A stretch of 64,000 nt of DNA from Lycocorax pyrrhopterus obiensis (Eukaryota > Chordata > Aves > Passeriformes > Paradisaeidae): NCBI GenBank assembly GCA_014706295.1, contig JACSVZ010000022.1, positions 7,830,830 through 7,894,829 of the forward strand, read 5' to 3'. The notes under the pieces are model-generated. The model was not told the origin of the DNA and made no database searches. It worked only from the letters and a program-made list of their open reading frames with translations. Each line of letters begins with the position of its first letter. Position 1 is the first letter of the stretch. Position numbers and translations under genes: made by a program. Of this stretch, positions 35,381-46,691 are shown piece after piece.

Positions 35381-35683
35381 CTACTGCCTGTCACACGTGT
35401 AATCATCGGGTTCCTGCTCTCTGGAGGGGCAAAGAGAGGGTTTCAGTCACACTCTGCACAAGCCTGTCCTCTCCCTCCCCACGCTGGCTCCCTGGGTGGT
35501 TTTGCTCCTGCTCCTTCAGCCTCTGCTCCCACCAGTGCTGCCTCTCATCCTCCCAGTTGTTTGGAGAACTTACAGAGGCATTTTAAGTGAATGTGTAGCA
35601 CTGACTGACAAAAGGAATATTTCATGGCATTTTGGTCTTTTGATGTGAGTATTTTCAAGAAATGATCCACCAACATGATCCAC

Positions 35684-35710
35684 TTTGGTATTTTTTGCCC
35701 AATTCACCAA
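35684..35710 (+). repeat. 27-bp word repeated at 40724-40750
   Basis: The segment TTTGGTATTTTTTGCCCAATTCACCAA matches 40724-40750 at 24 of 27 positions in the same orientation. The spacing (about 5.0 kb) differs from that of the larger duplicated element nearby, so the two are not one simple duplication. Confidence 0.6.
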
Positions 35711-36856
35711 TTAAATTATTTTATTATAAGTACTTCATGTTTTGTAAAGAATTTACTTCTGTCTAATGGCAAGAAATTGTCTCAAACATCTGCTTGCCTG
35801 CCCAAGTTTTGGGTTGCTGCAATAACCTTAATGCATATGTTTCACTGAGCCTCCAAAAGTGCTGGCTGGCAAAATGTGAGGTGCCTGGGCTCAGACCAAC
35901 ATAAGGTACATGGAAAACAGAACATTTTGCTGCACAAATGCAGAATGTCTAGAGCATTACAGGTTTGCACCTGTGCAATTACTTTGATGTAGTCATGCTG
36001 GAGCAAGGAGAGAAAAAAACCCAATGTAGATGAAGCTTTCAGCTGACAGTGAAAATAAAAACACAGCTTGTGGTTGTGTGAACTGATCTGTGATAAAAAT
36101 GTTTGCATAAAATTACATGCAAATGACTGGGAAGTACAAACATACCCACAAGAAAGTCTGTTCCACTCAGGACCAGAAGCAGAAGTGCTGAAAATATAGG
36201 AAGCAAACCTGACCTAAAGGAAGTTATGGGGTGAGAGTGAGAGCTTCTTTCAGCCAAATCAGTGATAAAGCACTCAGTTACCTCGCTGGGCAGGGCATCA
36301 CCCCTTGGTTTGGCAAGTGAACAGCTCCTATCTAGCTCAGAAAAGATTAGGTATACACCCAGGTTGTTGCTGTTTTTACAGAACTTAAACATATTTGAAA
36401 CCTGTAGAAGCACGTGTCATGGTGAGTAATTTTTGGGACCCCATCTGCCTATGTGGAGGTGGAGGTTGGGATGGGCATTCAAGATACAGCAGAGGAGGCA
36501 ATCCCAGTCATCTGTCCCATTCACTCTGTCAAGTCATGATTATTCTGGGTCTCAGAAATGGTAATTCCCTTGGGGAATGAGGACAGCCCAGCCAACGTGA
36601 CCATAAACTCCAGATCAGGGCTCATCTACCGAAGGGAGTTGCTCATGTTGCTCATGTTGGTGTCTCTTGACTATTTCTTGAAGGAGACTTTCCCTCATCT
36701 TTTGTCTGCAGGTGGCTTCCCCTGTAGAGTGAAGGTGGATCTTGGCTGCTGGTACGCTAAACCATCTGACTGAGCCACCAGAAATGTAACCAGGGTTTTC
36801 CTGAGACAGTGTAATACATGGGCATGCATCCTTTTAGGGGTCAAATTGGGCAAAGA
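35711..36856. other. Spacer
   Basis: A good acceptor-like CTCATCTTTTGTCTGCAG ends at 36712, but the downstream frame closes and no donor is clear. Frames at 35842-36413 (minus) are not recognised. Confidence 0.45.
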
Positions 36857-36892
36857 TATACATATATATGTGTATATGTAAGTGTGTGTAAA
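36857..36892. repeat. Imperfect (TA)n/(TG)n tract
   Basis: ATATACATATATATGTGTATATG is followed by GTGTGTGTA, an alternating purine/pyrimidine stretch with small interruptions. Confidence 0.85.
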
Positions 36893-37018
36893 TTAAAAAA
36901 AAATGGGTTTCACCCTCATTTTAACCAAAGATAGGAAAAGTAATAATTATAACTTAAGTAGCATTGATGCAAAATGACAGCAGTATTTTGCTTATCTGAT
37001 CTTATCATTCCTTTGATG

Positions 37019-37138
37019 GTCTGGTTGCACAATGATTACAGCTAACTCTGCAGAGGCTGAGAGATAGCACAATATTGCTCATGAAGGTTATCATCTCGCT
37101 GCTTCTCATCACAACCACACTGTCATTAATTACCCAAG
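37019..37138 (+). repeat. Copy A of an unidentified duplicated element
   Basis: About 120 bp align in the same orientation with 40285-40412. Shared blocks in order are GTCTGGTnnCACA, TACAG, CTnTGCAGAGGCTGAGAGA, TATTGCT, TTAT, GCTGCTT, then CACACTGT and CCAA. Identity is roughly 70% with a few small gaps, judged by eye. It matches no CR1, MIR or LTR feature I know. It sits inside an AT-rich, enhancer-like stretch (36940-37190) with TAATTATAAC and CATTAATTACC words. Confidence 0.6.
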
Positions 37139-37746
37139 CTTGAGTTTAACCAGGAATACTTCTCTTTAATATATATTTCCGGCTCCCATATATTTCAGGG
37201 AAAAGCACTGACTTTATTGGCAAGAAGGACAAACAAAACAAACTCTCCTGAGATGTTAAGCACATATAAAAATCCAGATGTTTCCAGCATCAGGGTTAGA
37301 GGTTTTTTTATTTTCCTTTCTTTGGTCTCTGTTTTCCTGCCAGGCCCACAGGAAAGCACACACAGAATGAAGCCGCTCTCCAATGGTAGCTTTGAGGTGC
37401 AAACTCTCCAAACAAGAAAAAACAAACACAGTCAAAACCAAGTGTTTTCCTCCTTTGTTGTTTGTTTGGCTGCTGCTGAGACCCAGGCTCATACCTGGGG
37501 TAAGAGTTTTTCCTGCTTCTTCCAAGGCCACGCTTATGTGACCTGGGGACTTCTAAGGCTGGGAAAGAGGGGGCACGAGGGGGTGCCTCATCTGGCAGAT
37601 CCTTCCTGCGAGACATCGAAGTGGTGGCTGCCCATTGCTCCCGAGCTGGCGTGTGGAGACGGAGATAAAGTTGTGTTTGTTGTACGTCTCACGCTGGCCA
37701 GGGCATCCTTATCTCTCCTGCAAATCGGGGGCAACATGACTTGTGT
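37139..37746. other. Spacer with the second-longest plus frame
   Basis: The 192-codon frame 37217-37795 contains a hydrophobic run (FFIFLSLVSVFLPG) but begins with no signal-peptide context. It is overlapped by minus frames of 91-102 codons. No domain is recognised, and it is judged fortuitous. Confidence 0.4.
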
Positions 37747-37772
37747 GGGTTCTCGGGGAGGCTGGGGAGGGG
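37747..37772 (+). other. Canonical G-quadruplex motif
   Basis: GGG, GGGG, GGGG and GGGG tracts are separated by loops TTCTC, AGGCT and A. It borders the candidate element cluster that begins at 37.8 kb. Confidence 0.7.
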
Positions 37773-37799
37773 AAAGACCTTGTGCTCAGGACTAAGGAA

Positions 37800-38320
37800 C
37801 TTCCCTTGTTATCTGATTAATCTTTAGGACTTCCCTGCCTTCCTTCCCCTCTTCTTACAATCGCGCTGTGTGTAGGCCTGGAGGACTCCCGGGAGTTCGA
37901 AGGACACGCTGATTTATTCTTTGTTCATGGCTGCATTAATGAAGGGCAGTAGTCTTTCCAACTCTGTGGGTTCTCTAGACTTGATAAAACTTGCATAAAA
38001 ACACTGGGAGGATTCATTGCTACTACTCCTCTGCTTTATTAAATAACTGCTGCATTAGGCACTCTGCAAAGCATTAGTGCAATTAGTGATCTACATTTAT
38101 ATAAATTTGATAGTGACCTGTGATAAGAGAACGATGCCATAGAATCTTGCTGATGCCACTTTTCTGCTCAGAGTGTTATTTCCCAATATCTTACTCCATC
38201 CTGACCCAGCAGTAATGAAGTCAATGGAAACTTTTCTTTTGATGTGAGAGGGAGCAGCAAAAAACTCACCCTTAAATTCCTCACACAAACCTGACTCTCA
38301 TTAAAGTTACTGGAAAAAAT
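37800..38320. promoter_or_regulatory. Candidate conserved non-coding cluster
   Basis: AT-rich complex DNA contains CTGATTAATCTTTAGG, CAATCGCGC, the palindromic CTCCCGGGAG, GCATTAATGAAGG, GCATTAGTGCAATTAGTGATC and TATATAAATTTGATAG. Homeodomain-type words repeat within 400 bp, and isolated CpGs are retained. No coding frame of note starts inside the first 300 bp. Inferred enhancer-type element. Confidence 0.4.
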
Positions 38321-40284
38321 ATATGTGTCCAGCTTGTATACGGAAATTATGCTGATTGTCCCTTCTGGCTGTAGCAAAAAATAACCCCAACCAAACCCAA
38401 AAAGCAACAAGCAAAATAATTTAGGAAAGAGAACATAAGTCCAACAAAGAATATTTTTCCAGTGTATTAAGTAAGTACCATATATTCCATGGTTGTGCTT
38501 ACTGCTCAGTAGGGGAACTCATTTTCAATGGAGGATAGCAAAGTTAATCCTGTTCTGTTTTCTTTTGCTTACTAAAAGAGCTTGAAAGACAAGCATTTGT
38601 TAATTGTATGTACAGAAAATGCACATGCAGAGCTCAGTTTAATCCCCAAAGTTACAAAGGTTCCAGGAAAACCAGTTAAAATTAGAGGGAAAGAGAGCAA
38701 AGAGGAAATTCCCTCTTTCTTTTTTCCTTTTTTTATCAAAAAAATCTCAGATTACGGTGGAAAAAATGAACATGGAAAAATACCCATCAGTTCCACTCTG
38801 TAAATTTGGGAATTACTGTCAATTCAATGTATCCCGTTTCATCAAGCTCTGGCAAGACATCCACTGATGGGGAAAATATCTTTTATTACACAGGGAATCG
38901 TTTGCTTCGCCACTGTCAGTTGTGCTAACAGCACCTCCCAAAACACTGTTAGGATCCAGCTTTTCAGCTAAGTTTCTTCTGGAAGTGATAAAACAGGTTC
39001 TCTTTAGACATACGAGTGCTGCCTGTCCATGAAGCTTCCCAGAGACAGACAGACAGACAGTGGTCATGTTGTGTGACAAAATGTACAATTCTGCCAAGCA
39101 GGTATAAAAGGCATTTTGGTGGCAAAGCCCATGGTTTGCACTCTGAGCAGTCACTGGATGCTGGAACGGCCCTCACTGCACTTCTGTTTCCTCTCTGTCC
39201 CAGCACATCACACACCACCAGTAAAAGTGATATTTGCAAAACTGGGAGCTCCAATGCAGCTCTCCAAAGCAGCTGAGGAAAGTCACTCTCCAAATATCTG
39301 AGTCACCCCCTGCTCACCAGCTACCAGTGGGTGCTGCTGTGTGCTCTGCCCCTCAGAGAACCAAATCCCTTCCTGGGCTGTTGCAAGCATGAGAGTAGCT
39401 GGAACTCTTAGTCACGTCTCCGTTAAAGTCCTGCCCTGGCGTCATCGATGAAAGACTTGATCTTTTGCCGTTTTTACAACAGGAACCCTTCTCTCATCGC
39501 TTCCCAACGTGCCACAGCAGGACAGAGCTATGACCCATCCTCTCGTATCTGCCGTTCTGAGGCACAGAGGGCTCTTTCAGAGGCACCGTCCCATTTGGGA
39601 TTTCTTTCCTACAACTCGGTCCGACAGCCATCTGTTGTGCTCTCTTTGTTGACCCATAGCAGGGCACAGGAAATCTCACTTCTCCCAGCCACGGGTACAC
39701 AGTGACCAGTAGCTACCTCTTCCCTATTTTTTTTTTTTGCTTGGCTCTGTGGTTACGGTAGCTAAACCCCTTTTGGGTCCCTGGCAAGTCCCGTGGCCTC
39801 CTTGACAGAGAATTGCCTCATAGATTGTCCGTAAGAACAAGGACAGGCAGCCTCCAGCACAGCACCTAAGCTGTGTGTTGGCTTCCCCCTTTGCAGATGA
39901 GTTTCTCAAATCTCAACCAAACGCCTGTTGAGTTTGAGGGAGTTGTCCCTTGTGTTTTTAGGAGGAACTGGTGTGTTTATATGCCCAGAGATGTTGACAG
40001 GCATTGATTCATCTCAAGAGGCAATCTGTGCCTTCCAAGGATGGTTGGTAGAGGTTATTAAGGCACCAGCCATCAAAAGGTTGGCGTCTGTATCTGGGGT
40101 GAAAGCAGTGGGGATTAGACTGAAAAGATTCAATGTTCTTGTCAGCATTCCTGGGGAACAGGGGACCTCTGGTACCTTGCTGAAGCTTTTCCTTTGGGGC
40201 ATGGGATTTTCTCTATTTTTCCCTCTCAGATTTTAGCCCCTAGAACCTAGAATATCAGAAGAGCTAAAGCAATGGGGAACCCAA
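38321..40284. other. Spacer with minor repeats
   Basis: A short (CAGA)n run is at 39044-39060 and a T11 run at 39728-39738. Opposite-strand frames at 38819-39301 and 39448-39705 are not recognised. Confidence 0.45.
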
Positions 40285-40412
40285 GTCTGGTCCCACACCC
40301 TACAGGAATGAGGATCCAGATCTTGCAGAGGCTGAGAGACAGGACACTATTGCTTGTAATGATTATGGTGCTGCTTGTCCTCAGCACACCCACACTGTTG
40401 TCAGTAAGCCAA
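40285..40412 (+). repeat. Copy B of the unidentified duplicated element
   Basis: It is the partner of 37019-37138 in the same orientation about 3.3 kb downstream. It carries an insertion of about 10 bp (GAATGAGGATC region) before the shared TGCAGAGGCTGAGAGA core and a 2-bp gap before CTGCTT. Copy B is GC-richer than copy A and has lost the TAATTA words of copy A's right end. Confidence 0.6.
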
Positions 40413-41499
40413 CAGGAAGAAAAATGCCCCCAGGTTTCCTGAGTCCCTTCCTCTCAACCACTTTTGGTTTTTAAGCATGTAACTAAATCAGATACTTAAA
40501 GATGTGTAATTTCTATGTATTCACCCTAAACATGCACAAGAAACAGCATCCACAGGAAGAACTGAAACTCAACCTATTTAAGCATTTCTCACAACAGTAA
40601 AACTCAAGAGAACAGCCCAGGAGACTGATCTCCATCTCTGCAGTGATGTTGTGGGTGGATGTGTTTTCATCAAGCAATCCAAGCCCTCACAGATCTACAG
40701 ACCCCTTTACACTTCCCCTTGATTTTGATATTTTTTGCCCAACTCATCAAAGCTTTTCCCTCGGTTCAAAGATAAGGGAGCAGAGAAGGAAAACCCATCC
40801 CCTCTGTGATTCTTCAGGAGCTGCTGGGGTTCCCCCAAGGTCCAGTTCATAGGTTCTTCTCATTATCAACAGGTTTTGCCCATCCCTGCGGCTGACTAAG
40901 GCTTGGCTTGTCCAGGGAGGCAGCAGCCATGGTTAGCTGGAAATAAGAAAGGGAATAATTCCTCCTACACACTCAGAGACCACACTCTGACCTGGTGAGT
41001 AAAAGACAATTTATGGGCTCTTGGGAGAACTGCATGGAGACCACCTTATCCTGAGGCAGAACCAGAGCCACGCTGTGGGTGGGAGCTGGAAGAAAAGTCA
41101 GAGGAGAGTGGGAGAAGAACACAGCAGGAAGATTAAGAGAGGGTGAAAGAATCATAAAATCATTTAAAAAAAATCCTTCTTACTCCCTCCTTGCTGACTA
41201 TTGGCACTGCAGACTGGACACAGGCAGTCGGCAGGATTCCAGTCTCTGGGACACACACAACAGGGACCTGCCCCATGCACTGCACACACTGCAGTCCTCC
41301 CACCCACAAAACCTCTCCAGGGCCCTCTCTGGGTTTATTTCAGCTTGGAAACCCACCACACCTCTGATGTCATCCCCCACCGGGGCTTGAATTCATTTCA
41401 AGTTGACTGGTCCAGCACAAGAAACATTATTTTTATATGTATGAGGTATATCTATGGTTCATAAAACACCACACAGGACTGAAGTGGCTGGAGACTGAG
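40413..41499. other. Spacer; second copy of the 27-bp word at 40724-40750
   Basis: Apart from the 27-bp match to 35684-35710, nothing is recognised. A donor-like CTG/GTGAGT at 40992-41000 has only a mediocre acceptor upstream. Confidence 0.45.
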
Positions 41500-42060
41500 T
41501 GATAAACCGAGGCCAAGCATTTATACAATTGGTTCCGAAAGGGATTTTTATTGATTGAATGCATCATTTTTTCCCATTATACTGCTGGGGCTACTTATGT
41601 CAACTCTGCAGCATAGACTGAGGCTCCACGTATTGCACAGAACTCAAGCATAGAGACCAGGAGGAAAATTAAGAGGCAAACCAATTAATACATCCAGTCT
41701 TGTGTTTATTAGATGCATTTTGAAATGACTGCTTGTTGCCTTTAAAAAAAGACTCGAAGCTCAGTCACTGAAAGCCTGTGAAAGCCTCACAGCCTAGGAG
41801 TGAATTATTAGTTTTGCTTGCACGAAAACTCTGTAAAACATTCGCTTCATGGCAATTGATGAAGCATTTCAGCATGTCTGTTTTATCATCACATAGAAAG
41901 AATCCAAGAACATTTTACTGCCCACTAGAGCCTTTGTCCATAAGAAGTGAGTGTTTTGTTCCAGCAATGATAAAGACCTCCTGTATAGCTCTTGTCTAGG
42001 ACTGCGCTTTGAACTTTAAAATTAACCGGTGCCGGTAAACAGGAAACACCAGATTACAGT
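41500..42060. promoter_or_regulatory. Candidate conserved non-coding cluster
   Basis: The left part has TTTTTATTGATTGAATGCATC, with a PBX-HOX-like TTGATTGA at 41551-41558, then CCAATTAATAC and TTTATTAGATGC. The right end at 42021-42060 carries AACCGGT (Grainyhead-like core, 42024-42030) followed five bases later by GTAAACA (Forkhead, 42035-42041) and GGAAAC. Short frames here are not recognised. Motifs are seen; regulatory function is inference. Confidence 0.45.
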
Positions 42061-43399
42061 TTAGCTCGCATTAAATTGTCCTCTTGGCTTTTTTTGTTGT
42101 TGTTTTTATGTTTTAGGCAGGGACAAATAAAATGTTGCATCAAAGCTGAGGCCACAAATTGTTTATTTATTGGGGGTATTTTGCACTTTGCATTGCAAGC
42201 TGCTTCAACTGAAAGAAACAGGGGTTGGCACGAAAAGGGGAGGAGGAGTGAGAGCTATAATGGAAGAAATGTTACCCAATAATTAAAATTCAGTGGTACT
42301 GTAAATCCTAATGGAAACAACAATGTGTCTTTGTGTACAATTAACTCTGGGCTCCAGTTCATGATAAAAATTCTAGCTTGTAAAAAGCCTTGACCTCAAT
42401 ACCGAGAGCTCAACAGAGGTTCACAGATCTGGCTTTAAAAAAAAAAAAAAAATTCACAGAGGGGGAACAAATAATAGCTGGACTTGGTCCCCTAAATATG
42501 CTCCAATTATTCAGGGTGGTTGCAGATAAGATACAGGAGAAGTACCAAGGGGAAAACAGTCCCATAGCTCACAAAAAAGTACAAAGTGCTGCTTGATGTA
42601 GAGTGAAAATTCACCCTCCCCCCCCCTTATTATCCCAATCTTACATTCTGCAGGGCACCCTGTGTGTTAAAGTCCTAGAAAATCTTTATTATTATTAGTT
42701 TAATACTTTTTTAAATGTTAACAAAGCAGACAAAATGAGTTGTTCATTACAGTGAGTGACTGACAGGGAAACATGAAGGACTATTCATTTAATAATTACT
42801 ACTTTTAGGCAGAAAAAGTTACTGTGCTTAAAAGGGGAAAAACAGTGCAAAATCAAATTGTCTATTCTTTTTTTGGTGGGTGTGTGTGGAGGGAGTAATA
42901 GCTCATGGAAAAGACAGTTCTACAAATGTCAATCAGTTTGACAAGCAATTATCAGCCTCAAGGAAAGGACGTAGACTGTGGGTAGAGCCCCTCAGAGCAG
43001 AGTAGCTCAGGTACTGTGCCAGGTGATGGTGGGTAGAGGGGGACTTGACCAGAAGAGCAGATCTACAGTTTATCTGCAAGCCTGTGGAAACAGAATCAAA
43101 CCTCATAACACTTCCTAATCAAATACAGTTACTTTTGTAGAGGATTTTTTTTTGTTTCCCACCACTTCTAAAAATGGAAGGACAACACAGAGATTTATGG
43201 GTGGAAAATTAATTCAAAAAAGTGTTTTGGAAATATTTTTTTTCAGAACTCAGACCGACTAGATTCGTACTTGGGCTTGGGGTGTTTCTCTGCAGCAGTG
43301 AATCCAGCAGCTGTAGCAGATGCTTCCTCCAAAGAAGGTGAGAAACAGGATTGTCAAAAACATTTAAGTGCCTGAAGCCTTCAGATCCAAATGCAATTA
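42061..43399. other. Spacer with simple repeats
   Basis: Poly-A is at about 42437-42452 and a C9 run at 42618-42626. AT-rich 42660-42860 has ATTATTATTAG and CATTTAATAATTACTAC words and might hold a weak element. No gene is seen. Confidence 0.45.
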
Positions 43400-43530
43400 T
43401 AGAATCATAGAATCATTTAGCTTGGAAAAGGCCTCGAAGATTATTGAGTCCAACTGTTAACCCAGCACTGCCAAGCCCACCACTAAAACATGGTCCCAAG
43501 CATCACATCTGTTTTTTGAACACTTGTTTG
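43400..43530 (-). mobile_element. CR1 LINE fragment, 3' end only
   Basis: Reverse-strand CR1 3' end: AGAATCATAGAATCATTTAG at 43401-43420 is the terminal repeat. The usual block CCCAGCACTGCCAAGCCCAC and CATCACATCTGTTTTTTGAACAC follows. About 130 bp remain; it is 5'-truncated like the copy at 10250-10340 but about 40 bp longer. The frame at 43444-43671 partly derives from it. Confidence 0.93.
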
Positions 43531-44539
43531 CTCCTGAATCCCCTTGATTGTCCCCACATAGGCATCTACATTTTTTTTGCCATTATTAAAATAGAGCAAG
43601 AATCAATTTTTAAACACCTAGGGGATAAAATATCAGAAATGCCTCCTTCACATGCTTACACTGGAAAATAGAGGAAGGCTCTCCTCCTGCCTGGCACCTT
43701 TCATCAGCAAAAAAGTGCTTGAAAAAGGGAGCTGTGTGTTGCTTCTGAGAATAACTTACAGCCCCTTTCAACAAGAGCTATGGGTGCTCAGATGTTTGAT
43801 TGCAAGGCTATTTAGGAATTGCTTAAAATACAGATAAAGCGGAGAGATGTGATCTCTATGCTTGTGGAAAGCTATAAAAAGAAACAATTGTGCACTTCAA
43901 CCACTATCTTTTGATCCTTAACCAGAGCTAAGTTTGGGAAGGAGCTTGCTTGTGTACACCGCAGTGTGCTAGCTCTTGGCATCAGGTGGGTTACAGAAGG
44001 AACAGAACAGAAGTAGCTGTTTGTGGTAGAAAGGAAAGAAAGCTTAAAATGAGTGCAAGTGTGGGAAAATAGCACTTTCATGCAAATAATCTTTACAGTG
44101 AAAAACTCCATCTGCTCCGGCCCTGTGTATTTGAACTTATTTTATGCTGTGCTGGAGCATGCAGATTCCCTGGGAAATTGCTTAAAAACAGAAGTCCCAG
44201 GCTTTTGTGTGTCTATATATCCTTGGCATGTCACTTAACTCCATTCTCACCTCAGCCATGAAATACCACTGCAGTTGGTGGGATTCCTCAGGAGAATCAT
44301 TTCCAAGGAGAAACGGCATTGGCATTTGGTCCATTTTAGGCAGAACGAGAACATGTGCACTCACGTCCCAGACGGCTGAGCATGCTGAGAGCTGGTGACA
44401 ACAGTGACAACCAATGCCATAAGTCTTGCTGATCCCAGTGGGGCAACAGCAAGTCCTTAATCCCCGTGTTGTTTCCAAGCTTCCTGTTTTGAAATTGCCA
44501 TAATTAAATTCTAAAGACTGAGAAAGCACCAAACGAGTT
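43531..44539. other. Spacer
   Basis: Opposite-strand frames at 44053-44544 share the same DNA and show no domain. Nothing else recognised. Confidence 0.45.
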
Positions 44540-44720
44540 GCCAAGTTTATGTCAAGCTTTATCAGCTGATCTCATCATAATCCGGTAAATAGCATATCAT
44601 GAACATCAAATCTAATTAAATCCTCTTGAGATACGGGTTAAAAAACAGACACAAGCAAGAATCAAACGTTTAAAACCTGCTGCTGTACAATCAGAATTAA
44701 TCCACAGGGAGAAGTGAATT
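44540..44720. promoter_or_regulatory. Candidate conserved non-coding element
   Basis: Within 180 bp lie CATAATCCGGTAAATAGC (OTX-type TAATCC with a CpG), ATCTAATTAAATCC, GATACGGG, ATCAAACG and GAATTAATCC. TAATCC- and TAATTA-type homeodomain words dominate. Function inferred. Confidence 0.4.
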
Positions 44721-45039
44721 TCCTTGAAATCTGGACAAATAAGCCTTCTATGTTTTCCTTTCCCTGGTGGCTCATGGTCTCTCTGGCACACACAATCAGA
44801 AGGAAAATGCAGTTACTGGGGTTTTATTTTCAACATAGATTGCATGAAATGCACCTCTAAAGTCTGACTTCTGAAGTAGAATACAGGATGGGGCAGAGGA
44901 GACATATTTCATTTATGTGTATATTTATCTCCACTATTCTCAGCAGTACTTTTGGTGCTGTCTATATGTAAGAGAATGCTGTCTTGCCATAGGAAGCACA
45001 ATGAAAAAATCTCTATTGTGGGCTCTAAAAGTCAGCAGT
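44721..45039. other. Spacer
   Basis: No recognisable feature was found in this stretch. Confidence 0.45.
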
Positions 45040-45360
45040 GATGTTGTTATTCTTAAGTCAGTCTCTTGATCATTACGTTATCTGCCCAGCACCTTTCGAA
45101 ACACCTCTAATGCACCATAGGTGTCTGTGTGTGTGCACAAGCCCTTAGGGCTACACCTATGCTGCTAGTAAATTAAACAGTGGCAGGTAATATTCCCAGG
45201 CATTGGAATTTGATAGTCTACATTGTTAAATTCCTAGAACCTGCCCTGGCACATTTTTGACCTCAATCAATTAGCGTTCTCCCACACATGTCCCAGGAAT
45301 TTAGGAGTTAGCGCAGCCAGAGACCATTCCCAAGAGATGCCGTGACTTCAGTCGTCGTGT
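45040..45360. promoter_or_regulatory. Candidate element with facing T-box half-sites
   Basis: CATAGGTGT (45116-45124) and its exact reverse complement ACACCTATG (45153-45161) flank a 28-bp loop. A further ACACCT lies at 45101-45106. AGGTGT is the T-box half-site core. Nearby are CAATCAATTAGCG and several preserved CpGs (CATTACG, TTTCGAA, CAGTCGTCG). Three half-sites within 60 bp is above casual expectation. Binding is untested. Confidence 0.35.
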
Positions 45361-46589
45361 GTGGTGACAAGAGGAGCTTGATATTATGGACATGGCTCAT
45401 GCCAGGTCAGGGGGCCTCATTGCCAGAGAACAGCCCTAATGACACCTAATTTTCTAACCAGAGCTGCTGCCTCTGTGCATGTCTTAGCCTACGTCTGCTC
45501 TGTACTTAATTTGGGTACGTCATAAGAGTGCTCTACCCTGAGCAGATCACATCAGAGACGTATGAAAGGGCAGCTCAGGGCTTTATCTGCTGGGTGACTT
45601 TATGAACCACAGCTTTCCTACACACAAGCAGGAGCTTCTCTCAAATGCAACCTTTCCAATAAGTTCCATTAGGTTACAGCTGAGTGGAACATGGTAAATG
45701 GGCTGCTTTGTTCCCACCCTTTCTTGATGTGAGCTAGCACATCCCTGGTCTCTCTGATAATCAGAAAGAAGTTGATGTTTGCACCCCTTGCAGTCCTTTA
45801 AAGAACTCATTTAGAAGAGCGTGAATTCATAACAAGCAGTATAATTTCTCTCTCGAAAAAAAAAGCTGTCTTTTCCCCTCCAAGATTAAACTAAAAATCA
45901 AAGCTCAGAACAGATTTGCCTCAAGTGAAGAGAACAGCCCCTCTGGTGTGGATTCATCTCACCCAGCTTTATGTACCTAAAATAAAACCTCACCTTCTCA
46001 AGGCTTCTCTGCAGCCAAAGGAATGTGACACCAGAAGGTGTTGGGTTCATCTCAGACCTAACTTGTGACTCCACAAATACAAGAAGCATAGGCCAGCAAT
46101 AATCATCATTTCAGCATTTCAAATTAATGTCTTTTACCTGCAAACCCGCAGTGCTTCTTGATCTGTCCGCTTTTGACATTGCCTTTCAATGGCCTTTTAC
46201 AAGCCTCAACAACATTCTTCTGTATTTTCACAGAAAATTAACCAGTTGTGTGCCTGTCAACAATTGCAAAAAAATACTGTCAGAGCTGCAGACCTGATTC
46301 AAAATGAAGTTTCTGTTCTCATGATAAAAACCCCTAAGTTTCATACCACTAAGGTCACCCTGACTGAGAAAGTGAAGCAGACCCCTTGCAGAGCAACTGT
46401 TCATCATAAATGGTTCATTCCTGTATCTGTAATTTCCCCTAAAGCAGTGTTGACTGGCCCTACTACTTACTAACGTCACAGCTATCACCTGAGTGGATGC
46501 TGGACTAAGGAATCCTTCTCCTGTGCGGGCTTTAATACCACGATTCTGTGTGTTGTGATCATTCAAAAACTCACAGCAAAGATGGGTGT
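45361..46589. other. Spacer
   Basis: The frame at 46189-46473 (94 codons) has a mixed, charged composition but no domain I recognise and no splice context. Nothing else stands out. Confidence 0.4.
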
Positions 46590-46691
46590 GGATGGAGGGA
46601 TGGATGGATGGATGGATGGATGGATGGATGGATGGATGGATGGGTGGATGGATGGATGGACGGATGGACGGATGGATGGATGGATGGATGT
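46590..46691. repeat. (GGAT)n tetranucleotide microsatellite, about 100 bp
   Basis: About 25 GGAT units contain a few substitutions (GGGT at about 46642, two CGGAT units near 46661-46671). The array makes Ile-His-Pro-Ser repeats on the minus strand and Met-Asp-Gly-Trp repeats on the plus strand in frames at 46228-46893, which are therefore not genes. Confidence 0.97.

Noticed and set aside
37217..37795. 192-codon plus frame with a hydrophobic stretch
   Set aside because: No start context or domain, opposite-strand frames in the same DNA, and a G-rich stop-poor end. Judged chance.
10250..43530. CR1 reverse transcriptase coding sequence
   Set aside because: Both recent CR1 copies are 3'-end fragments of about 90-130 bp with no ORF2 sequence.
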